In this document: positions 55,061 to 64,000 of the stretch, in pieces | Position numbering within the stretch: the stretch's first letter is position 1 | Layout: each line of letters begins with the position of its first letter | Assembly: GCA_047967505.1 (NCBI GenBank) | Contig: CM106541.1 | Length of the DNA: 64,000 nt | From: Dipteris shenzhenensis | Lineage: Eukaryota > Polypodiophyta > Polypodiopsida > Gleicheniales | Direction: 5' to 3' (one strand) | Made by a program: the position numbers and the translations under genes | The notes under the pieces: generated by a model | Databases searched by the model: none | The model's input: the letters and a program-made list of their open reading frames with translations, nothing else | Told to the model about the DNA's origin: nothing

Positions 55061-55930
55061 TTAGGCACCAGTGACCTGTGTTGTATCTAGCATGTGTAAG
55101 ATGTGCTCCTTAAACACCTTACCTCCTATCTGCTTCTTATAAATGTCCTTTCTATTTGGAGAAACTCTTGTATTTTTGTGCCAAAACATCGTCATTTTAG
55201 CAATGACTTCCACACTTAGGCTATCTCTTGTTTTCTTATGTTCTATTGAAGCCCACAAACTTCTCGGATCGGGATGATCATGCATTGCTTCTACTCTATG
55301 TTCAACCGCTAGAGCCATGTTGGTCCTTCTGATTGACAACATCTGCGACATTGTGTGCCCAAGCAATTTCTTCTTTGTTTCAGGGGACACCAACATAGCT
55401 AATGTTGCCCTCTTTGTAGCTAGTCGATCTAAGCTGTGCACCCCTTTCACTTTTTTTAGGCCATTTCTCAAGTTAGATAGCATCGCCTCTTGGGCATGCA
55501 TCTCCTGAGGTGTTGGTAGGGTTGTTACTCTACAACCAAGCTAAAGCTTGTGAAGAATTGAGACTAGTAAACACTTGAATGGCCTAATGTTGTTGCCTCG
55601 AATGCTCCACCAATCGTGACACCACAACTCGTGTTCTTCGCTCCAATGGCAATGATCGAATGCATGCATCTACAACCGCTTCTTGCTACTGCTCTGCAAG
55701 GAGTCTTCTTTCTTCTCATTGTTTCTTCCTTTGCAAATGTTGCAAAAGTGTCTTCTGTTGCCCATTCGATACCATGCTAGCGCTTTCCTCGACCCGCACT
55801 CTATTCCTTGTGCCTTGACCTGGCTTTTTGGCTTTCCTATCTCGAAGCCTCTATCTACTTCTCTTGCAAGCCATCATGAGCTGCATGTTGCCATTGATGC
55901 CATGGCCATGATCAGTCCAGAATAGACCCA
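55061..55930 (-). pseudogene. First reading frame of copy B
   Basis: 55501-55061 (146 codons) reads MLSNLRNGLKKVKGVHSLDR, SPETKKKLLGHTMSQMLSIR, HDHPDPRSLWASIEHKKTR, a basic hydrophilic protein. Further upstream on the minus strand (55890-55510), in another frame, lies VKAQGIECGSRKALAWYR, RHFCNICKGRNNEKKED, FDHCHWSEEHELWCHDWW, with Cys/His spacing that may bind zinc. Both segments recur at 59130-59803 in copy C, so they are part of the element. I do not recognise the family. It lies upstream of the array and the transposase-like frame on the same strand. Confidence 0.6.
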
Positions 55931-56749
55931 AAGAAGCTAGCTAGTGAGGCAAGCAAAGAATAGAAGACAACTTACCCAAAAAAATACAATGGCAAACCAA
56001 AGTCTGCACAAGCTCACGTCGAGGTGCGTGTGGTTTGTAGGGGGTTTGTAGGTGGGGGCAAGTTGCAGGTACTTAATCTTCCAAGATTTGATGGGCGGGA
56101 GGTGTGAAATTTCGAAATTCATGGGAGTAACAAAATTTCAGCCACCGGGTTTCCCCCCCTTCGGCGATACACACTAGCAGACTTGGATATCCCAAACAAG
56201 TGCAATGTGGCCTAAAATGCCTTAAAACAGAAATATTCCAAAGGGCACGCTACCGAGTTTAATGCTGTGTATTATCAAATGCTGCTTATGAGCCATATAG
56301 CAAGAAAGTGCATGGAAAAAGAAATAATTCAAAATTGTTTAAATAGTATTGGATTTATTAAAATATCTTTGCACATGCACAAATTTCATTTTTCCAACTT
56401 CTTCCATTTTAGGGTGAATCTAGATACTAATACCTACAACTATCAATGTTTTAAGACCAACATGTACTAGTCCCAATAATTTGGATTCCAAATTTTCAAT
56501 CCGTTTTGGTTTTCAACAAATCAAAAAAAAGTTATGGACCCTGCCCTCAAATGGGTATGCATCACTTTGGCACAACATTGGAGGCCCATTAACCCATGCA
56601 TAATGATCTCATTTAGGTGTATCCTTGGGTTGAGGAGAAGCTCACATATATACTTTAGAATGATTACTTGGTTGCATGTATGTATAGAACAAAATTTTGA
56701 CGTTTTTGAATAAATTGCTATATCCTAGTCTTCAGGATGCATGCCTCGC
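55931..56749. other. AT-rich flank of copy B
   Basis: GGTTTGTAGGGGGTTTGTAGG at ~56032 is a short duplication. No gene recognised. Confidence 0.4.
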
Positions 56750-58706
56750 ATGCAATATCACACTTGTAATGCTATAATGGTCTCGTTCCAAATCCTTATT
56801 CCATAATTTTTTGCTTTGATGTTCAAGTTTGGAATGTGTACTACAACTTGAAGACAAAGTTTGCCGAATACCATTGAGCAATGCATAAGTTATGGGTCAT
56901 GCAAGATACCTATATATAGAAAAGTCCCTGAACCTCACCAAAAATGGCTATGCCCAAGCAAACAATGACCCAACTCGATTCTCTAAATCTCCTACCTGAC
57001 AACTCATCAACTCACAATTCAATTGACCCATCCCTAGCAAGATTGCTCAAATGTTGATGCTTTGGTTCCCTCACCCAAGGCAAACTTAGAAAGGTGCTTG
57101 ATGTTAACCCATCTCGGTGCTGTGCTCGGTGAAGATTCCCTTTCTTGCAATCTTAAGGATGCCATGCTCGGGTGCAGAACAGATGACAACATATACACTT
57201 GGAGGTCGGGGTTAGCTATCGTAGGAGAACTATGTGATGATAGGAGAATACTGAGTTGTGCACACACTTAAGAACACTTAAAAGAATATAGAGTGCAATA
57301 CAACAATAGAGTTGAGCACATAGACAAACAATATCAACTTGTATTGAAATGACTGTAGACTACAACCAAGCTGCCTTGGCTTGCAATGAGCACTTCCTAG
57401 CTTAAGACAAATGAAGAGAGCTCGGCACACTACTCTCTTGATTTTCCTCTACTTGTTACAAAATAGATTCATCTATCTAACGAAATTGTCTTCTAAATGA
57501 ACATGCGCTAGGTGCGTGAGCCCACGGGTATTGATTGGTGGTGATGCTGCACTCTGATGAGCCTCCACTACAAAACTGGTGCTTAGCTAAGGCCCCACCA
57601 CTTCTGAGGTTAGCACTTGGTGACCACAATTAGTTGTGGCTCCATGTTAGCCTAAACTAAGGGCTAACATTTGGTTTCCTTTTTATCATCTTATATGGTT
57701 GTTTCTTTTTTAGATGTTTGATGTTTTCCCCATGTAAATCATTAGTAGAAAGGAAAAAATGATTAATATTGTCCATTTTTAAAAAGGTCTCCTAACAAAA
57801 AGCTACTCCCATCCTCGAATGTAAGTCATTCATTGGACATTTTTGCAACTTCACCTAAAGACCATCGTTTATACATCTTCTCATCCAACATAAACCCCCA
57901 AGCCCTCCCCTAGCTTTGTTTCCATTGTTGTGTCCATATAAATACTCTTCTCCCCACCCAATCATCTCAACCTTGCATACTCTTCCTCTAGTATCACATT
58001 ACAATCATGTCCTTCCTTAAACAAGGAAAAAGATAATAAAATCAACCATTGAAGCTACCCAATTATGATAAGAAATAGTTTATATATAATCCAATCCATT
58101 ATAATGAGAGTATGTACATGCCCATAAACCTAAAGGTTGTGTAACCTCCTCATGTACAATATTTGGTATATGTGAGCTTGTACCTAAGGTTGCATCTGAT
58201 AAGGGCTACATTGAATTTGAGTGCTAACACACAATGCTACCAAGAGACTCTTTAGCATGGGATGCACACAAGTTAGGGTGTGGAAGCTCAACATCAAAAG
58301 ATGTGTAATAGACATCAATAGAAATAGATACCACCCTACTCGCCAATGGTTGAAAGTGGCAAGAACCATTTGGAGAAAGAGAAATAGTTGTTCCTTCTGC
58401 TATCTTCAATCCGACTTTTAGTAGAGTAGGTTTGCATTCTAGCTCGTACTGTGCCATGCCTATAATTTACAATGCCCAAATTCATATAAGGGTCATTGTT
58501 TGCTTGGGTGTAGCCATTTTTGGTGAGGTTCAGGGACTTTTCTGTACATAGGTATCTTGCATGCGCCATAACTTATGCATTGCTCAATGGAATTCGGCAA
58601 ACTTTGTCTTCCAAACTTGAACATGAGACCAAAAAAATATGGAATAAGGATTTGAAATGATATTTTTAAAGCATTACAAGTGCTATGTTGCATGTGAAGC
58701 ATGCCA
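56750..58706. mobile_element. Possible DNA transposon with ~220-bp inverted repeat arms
   Basis: 56750-56973 is the inverted counterpart of 58489-58706: CACTTGTAATGCT, AAATCCTTATTCCATA, TGTTCAAGTTTGGA, TTGCTCAATGG (as complement), AGGTTCAGGGACTTTTC and GGGTCATTGTTTGCTTGGG (complements) keep the same order. The ~1.5 kb between the arms holds no convincing gene; 57062-57271 is a short open frame on plus. No target duplication found. Confidence 0.75.
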
Positions 58707-59129
58707 ATCCGTGCTAGGATAATAAGTGCAAAAATCTACCCCAAAGGACTGCTCAATCACAATCCCCTTCTGGAATACAAAATGCAATCAAGCACTACAC
58801 TTCTGCCCCAAAAAATTTTGCTAAATTGCAACCAAACAATGGTTGAATGCAATGCCAAACAATGGCCCAAATGCAAAGTACTTCTGCCCCAAAAATCAGC
58901 CAAGCACTGGCTCAAATTGGAATATTCTGAAGCACTTCGCGTGCTAGAATGCAATCCCAACTATAGGTAGCTATCAATGAGTCTCAAGACTCATAAATGC
59001 AAGCTGAGTAGGCACAAAAAAGGCTTGTTCAAGCCACAAATCTTGCACCCAAGACAATGGGAATCCAAATGCAAGTCTGGAAGAGTTGCAAACTACATGA
59101 GCTTGTCCTCAACTGAATGACACACCTAA
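58707..59129. other. Spacer with ACTTCTGCCCCAAAAA repeats
   Basis: ACTTCTGCCCCAAAAA occurs at ~58798 and ~58881, with AACAATGG words between. No gene recognised. Confidence 0.5.
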
Positions 59130-59803
59130 ATGATAAGGAAGGTAGAAATCTTGGTCAAGGCACAAGGAACAGATTGTGGGTCGAGGAAAGCTATGGCATG
59201 GTATCAAAACAGCAATGGAAGACACTTTTGCAACATCTATGAAGGGAGAAACAACAAGAAGAAAGAAGAATCCTTGCAAAGTAGCAACAAGAGGTGGTTG
59301 CCAGTGCACACATTCGATCATTGCCATCGGAGCAAAGAACACAAGATGTGGTGTCATGATTAGTGGGAGCATTCTAGGCAGCAACATCAGGCCATTCAGG
59401 TAAATACCAGTCTCGAGTCTTCACAAGCTTTAGCATGCACCCTAAAGTTCATAGAGCAACAACCCTACCAACAATGCGGGAGATGCACGTCTAAGAGGCG
59501 ATGCTCTCTAACCTAAAAAGGGTGGCATTACCAATGTTGGTGTCTCCTGAAACAAAGGAGAAATGGCTTGGATGCACAATGTCAAAGATGTTATCAATCA
59601 AAAGGACCAATGTGGCTCCAGTGCTTGAATATAGAGCAGAATCAATGCACGATCATCTCGATCTGAGAAGTCTATGGGCTTCAATAAAACACAAGAAAAG
59701 GAGACACAGCCTAAGCACAAAATTCATTGCTACAGTGATGACGTTTTGGCACAAAATACAAGAGTTTCTCCAAATAGAAAGAACATCTATAGAAAGTGGA
59801 TGA
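59130..59803 (+). pseudogene. First reading frame of copy C
   Basis: 59130-59363 reads VKAQGTDCGSRKAMAWYQ, RHFCNIYEGRNNKKKEE and FDHCHRSKEHKMWCHD; 59501-59803 reads VSPETKEKWLGCTMSKMLSI and RSLWASIKHKKRRHSLS. Both match copy B (55930-55061) in the same order, on the opposite strand. The two parts are in different frames with stops between them, so this copy is broken. Function unknown; the conserved Cys/His spacing suggests zinc or nucleic-acid binding, as inference only. Confidence 0.6.
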
Positions 59804-59849
59804 GGTGCAAGGTGTTTGCGGAGCACATTATACACATGCTTGATACAAT

Positions 59850-61210
59850 GTAGGTTAGTGATGCCTAAACCAGCTCGGTGGTCATTTGTGATTGAGCTTT
59901 GGGATAGTTTACTTATTTCATTTCTTAAACTAGGCTTGGGGACTAAATGTGATTGTCCTAAACAAGCTTGGTGGTTGGAACATCATGCAACCGTAGGCTA
60001 GTTTAGCTCATTTGCCATTTATGTGATTGTCTTGAACCAACATGGTCAAACAGGCATTAGTTGTTGTCCAGCTCGGTGGTATGGTTGAGTAGAAATTAAT
60101 AGCAATATGTTTCACAATAGAATAGCAATATATTGTTATTTTACTAAACCAGCCCGGTGTTTGGAACATCATGCAACTGTGGCTCGTTCAGCTGAATCAC
60201 CAGTTATGTGATTGTCTTGAAGCAGCATAGTTGAACAAACATTAAGTATTGACCAGCCTAGTGGCATGGTTGACCAGAACTTAACAGTAATATATTTTGC
60301 ATCAAAAAAGAAATATATTATTATTTTTATAAACCATCTCGGTGGTTGGAACATCATGCAATCTTGGCTACTTCTGCTCAATCACTAGTTATGTGATTTT
60401 CTTGAACCATTATGGTTGAACAAACATTAGTTCTCGGGGGAGTCACTCATAAATATGTAACCATAGCATGTGAATTCAACATAAGGGATTTTAATACTGT
60501 AAAATTTTTACATTTTTTACATACAGAAGGGTACCATTTAAAGGGAGTATTCACGGTTTGAATAGAAAAAGGGTGTGTTTTATTCATGAAAAAGTCACAA
60601 ATAAGGGATTTTAAAATTAGGCCTTGAACGCGCGTGATACAAAGGGTTTACATATAGAGATCCCCTTGAGTATTAGTTGTTGACCAGCCCGGAGGTTGAA
60701 ATTATTGTGTTTCTTAGTACTTAAATTCGTTAAATCTAATTTCCTTCTATTTAGGTCATATACCACTATTTCTAGACCAGGATGGCTTGGACTTAATGTG
60801 ATTGTCCTAAACCAACCTGGTGCTAGTTCAAGACAAACAGCACTTACTATGACTGAAATTGTGAAATTCTGAAATGAAAAGCAAAATATTGTTATTTTCT
60901 AATCATGGAATGTTATTTTCTAAGTGTGTGATTCAATATATTTATTATTGTTTAATATGTAAAGTTGAGACCATCAAGCTAAACCAGCCGGTGGTTGAAA
61001 TTGTGACAGTGTCCTAAACCATCCTGGTGGCTAAAATTGTGACTGTTGTAAATGTGTCTTAAACCAGCCCATTGATTGAATGTCCTAAACCTGTCCTAAA
61101 CTAGCCTGGCAGTTGAAATTGTGACTATCTAAACCAACCTGATAGTTGAAATTGTGACTATCCTAAACTAGCATGGTAGTTGAAAATTGCATTGCTTCAT
61201 TATATGATTT
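59850..61210. repeat. Repeat array of copy C
   Basis: Inverse orientation of the copy B array: CCAGCCCGGTG-TTGGAACAT, CATGCAACTGTGGCT, CAGTTATGTGATTGTCTTGA and ATTAGTTGTTGACCAGC recur. It is shorter and more degraded than in copy B and is interrupted by the 239-bp insertion at 60433. Confidence 0.9.
60433..60671. mobile_element. 239-bp MITE-like insertion in the copy C array
   Basis: Bracketed by ATTAGTT (60426-60432 and 60672-60678). Ends CTCGGGGGAGTC and ATCCCCTTGAGT are imperfect inverted repeats extending to ATATGTAA. Inside, TAAGGGATTTTAA occurs twice. The surrounding array word CAAACATTAGTT-ATTGACCAGC is restored when it is removed. Confidence 0.78.
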
Positions 61211-61340
61211 AAATAGACCGCATTTTTGCTCTTACTATGTTTGGTCCTATTTTAGTAGTGCAAAAAGGGTGATCACTGTACTATTGTTCCATTCAAAGGA
61301 GGGCTCACTGTTCTATTATTCCCACATGTTGGGTTAGTAG

Positions 61341-64000
61341 ATGGAGTTGTATCTCAAGTTTATGGATCAGAATCCTAACATTTCAATTGGACAGAGGAGC
61401 TTTGATCATTGTAAGCCCTGGTACGTCAGGAAACTCAAAGACATATATGTTTGTTGTTGCAAAATACACATAGACTTTGACCTAGCCCAGAAAGCTATGA
61501 ATGACTTGAGATCTAGTCGTATTGGACTATTGCTCCATGGGGATCAATGCCCATGTCTCCCCAATGAATGCGTAGTCTGTAGGCCACCTAGATCCTCATC
61601 ATGTGTTGCAAGGGAGAGCAATTTTGTAACCTAAGGTCTCTGTGGGAGTGTACATCCATTTGCTTGATTCTTCTACAATTGATGCCAACGTGCTTCCTGA
61701 CTCAGAGGAGTCCAGGTTAGTGCAATGCACATACCATTTCTACATTTCAAATGATAGGGAACATGACACCTTATTTGTGTAGCATGCTTTTCTACTGCAT
61801 TGGGAATGGTTGAAAATGAAAAATCCCCATGCAAATAATATAAAACAACATTGGGTGTGGTCAGATGGTGTTGCCTCTCAATTTAAATTAGACCATGGAT
61901 TCTACTTTGTCTCAAGGTCCAAATCTGTGACCAGTGGACATGATGTGGAATTTCTTTGGGTCTATCCATGGCAAGGGTGAGCATAATGGATGTGGTGCTA
62001 TTATTAAGCAAGCTATGTTTAAGCACCAATTAATATTCCCTCAAGAAAAACTCAATGATGCCCATGATGCTGTAACATGGCTTACAACCAACCTCTCCAA
62101 AGCGTGCATTCAACATATAGTAAACAAAGCCTTAAAAATAGTTTAGTATGCAGAGTGTTCCATGAAGTAAAAGTGGATGAAGTGCAAAGGAGAAGTTGGC
62201 ACTATTGCAAGAAAATTAAAGGAGTTTGTGGTCTACATAGCATATGGGGATTTTCAAACAACCAACTAATTAAAATAAGAAATCTTTCTTGTTTCTCCAG
62301 TGCGTGCATCATAGGGGATCATGATGATTGTGAGGACATTGCAATTGTGAAGACATGGGAGCGAGTTTAGTTTTTCCCTCTATGTTCAGATGCAGTGACA
62401 AACAACTCCTCACCAATTTGGGGAGAGTTTCGATGACCTCACTAACTATCTGGAAGAGGGGGATAACTTTGTAGTTGTTGCTGCCTCTAGGGAGACCAAG
62501 GAAATGCACATACCATTTCTACATTTCAAATGATAGGGAACATGACACCTTATTTGTGCAGCATGCTTTTCTACTGCATTGGGAATGGTTGAAAATGAAA
62601 AATCCCCATGCAAATAATATAAAACAACATTGGGTGTGGTCAGATGGTGTTGCCTCTCAATTTAAATTAGACCATGGATTCTACTTTGTCTCAAGGTCCA
62701 AATCCGTGACCAGTGGACATGATGTGGAATTTCTTTGGGTCTATCCATGGCAAGGGTGAGCATAATGGATGTGGTGCTATTATTAAGCAATCTATGTTTA
62801 AGCACCAATTAATATTCCCTCAAGAAAAACTCAATGATGCCCATGATGCTGTAACATGGCTTACAACCAACCTCTCCAAAGCGTGCATTCAACATATAGT
62901 AAACAAAGCCTTAAAAATAGTTTAGTATGCAGAGTGTTCCATGAAGTAAAAGTGGATGAAGTGCAAAGGAGAAGTTGGCACTATAGCAAGAAAATTAAAG
63001 GAGTTTGTGGTCTACATAGCATATGGGGATTTTCAAACAACCAACTAATTAAAATAAGAAAACTTTCTTGTTTCTCCAGTGCATGCATCATAGGGGATCA
63101 TGATGATTGTGAGGACATTGCAATTGTGAAGACATGGGAGCGAGTTTAGTTTTTCCCTCTATGTTCAAATGCAGTGACAAACAACTCCTCACCAATTTGG
63201 GGAGAGTTTCGATGACCTCACTAACTATCTGGAAGAGGGGGATAACTTTGTAGTTGTTGCTGCCTCTAGGGAGACCAAGGAAATGAACATACCATTTCTA
63301 CATTTCAAATGATAGGGAACATGACACCTTATTTGTGTAGCATGCTTTTCTACTGCATTGGGAATGGTTGAAAATGAAAAATCCCCATGCAAATAATATA
63401 AAACAACATTGGGTGTGGTCAGATGGTGTTGCCTCTCAATTTAAATTAGACCATGGATTCTACTTTGTCTCAAGGTCCAAATCCGTGACCAGTGGACATG
63501 ATGTGGAATTTCTTTGGGTCTATCCATGGCAAGGGTGAGCATAATGGATGTGGTGCTATTATTAAGCAAGCTATGTTTAAGCACCAATTAATATTCCCTC
63601 AAGAAAAACTCAATGATGCCCATGATGCTATAACATGGCTTACAACCAACCTCTCCAAAGCATGCATTCAACATATAGTAAACAAAGCCTTAAAAATAGT
63701 TTAGTATGTAGAGTGTTCCATGAAGTAAAAGTGGATGAAGTGCAAAGGAGAAGTTGGCACTATTGCAAGAAAATTAAAGGAGTTTGTGGTCTACATAGCA
63801 TATGGGGATTTTCAAACAACAACTAATTAAAATAAGAAAACTTTCTTGTTCTCCAGTGCATGCATCATAGGGGATCATGATGATTGTGAGGACATTGCAA
63901 TTGTGAAGACATGAGAGCGAGTTTAGTTTTTCCCTCTATGTTCAGATGCAGTGACAAACAACTCCTCACCAATTTGGGGAGAGTTTCGATGACCTCACTA
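61341..64000 (+). pseudogene. Transposase-like gene, copy C, with tandemly multiplied 3' half
   Basis: Starts at ATG 61341 (MELYLKFMDQNPNISIGQ), cysteine-rich at 61545-61615 (CPCLPNECVVCRPPRSSSC), then a stop and a deletion that removes the DFAEN segment. From 61730: YHFYISNDREHDTLFV, HWVWSDGVASQFK, a frame change, MMWNFFGSIHGKGEHNGCGA, KLNDAHDAVTWLTTNLS, then HSIWGFSNNQLIKIR and CIIGDHDDCED. This 3' half is repeated with a 779-bp period to the end of the window. Stops and shifts make every unit non-functional. It is close to copy B, more distant from copy A. Confidence 0.78.
61726..64000 (+). repeat. 779-bp tandem repeat, three units, running off the window
   Basis: Units start at 61726, 62505 and 63284 (TGCACATACCATTTCTACAT or TGAACATACC). 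The spacing is exactly 779 both times and differences are a few single bases per unit. The third unit is cut by the window end at 717 bases. Confidence 0.96.

Overview
The window is nuclear DNA of a land plant, made mostly of transposable elements in many stages of decay around one intact host gene. The plant assignment rests on a complete plant-type alpha-dioxygenase gene with nine GT-AG introns, Ty1/copia elements primed by the initiator-methionine tRNA, Ty3/gypsy and LINE remains, and a tRNA-derived SINE. I cannot fix the lineage. There are no bacterial operons, rRNA genes, CRISPR arrays or organellar genes.

Layout. 1-2407: 3' part of a Ty1/copia element (copy 1) with its 3' LTR. 2490-8169: a decayed minus-strand copia element with a long leader of hairpin repeats, a Met-tRNA primer site and a 147-bp LTR, sitting in a minus-strand gypsy gag (8170-8851). 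9.2-11.4 kb: low-complexity and unassigned DNA. 11.4-12.9 kb: a broken FCP1/NIF-like HAD phosphatase gene. 13.6-16.5 kb: copy A of an unnamed transposase-like family plus a TAGTACTA-rich array. 17.0-19.1 kb: truncated plus-strand copia with 3' LTR. 19.1-20.3 kb: minus-strand copia gag with primer site and LTR edge. 21.6-22.4 kb: tandem repeats.

22.8-27.0 kb: the alpha-dioxygenase gene (10 exons, 640 residues, all key haem and radical residues present), with a triplicated segment in intron 1 and a SINE in intron 9. 27.8-34.5 kb: a decayed minus-strand LINE split by a copia element (28058-33593) that has a perfect 5-bp target duplication, nearly identical LTRs and several lesions in its genes. 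34.9-35.7 kb: a 682-bp foldback. 36.1-44.6 kb: a decayed minus-strand Ty3/gypsy element whose gag is split by a 4277-bp LTR element (39818-44094, target duplication CACAT) without recognisable gag-pol.

44.6-64.0 kb: repeats, small inverted-repeat elements, a stop-riddled coiled-coil/RING reading frame (47.9-49.7 kb), and two opposed copies (B on minus, 51.4-55.9 kb; C on plus, 59.1-64.0 kb) of the same transposase-like family seen at 13.6 kb. B and C share two reading frames separated by a long array of CCACCGGGCTGGTTTAGGACA-type repeats. Copy C ends in a 779-bp tandem repeat that runs off the window.

Only the alpha-dioxygenase is likely to serve the plant. The rest is a nested record of insertions; many premature stops are TAG at a former CAG or TGA at a former CGA, as expected for decay of methylated plant DNA. 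The most interesting item is the three-copy transposase-like family with motifs DFAEN / EIQSAHW / EHDTLFVQH / WSDG / NFFG-HGKGEHDG, and its internal arrays.
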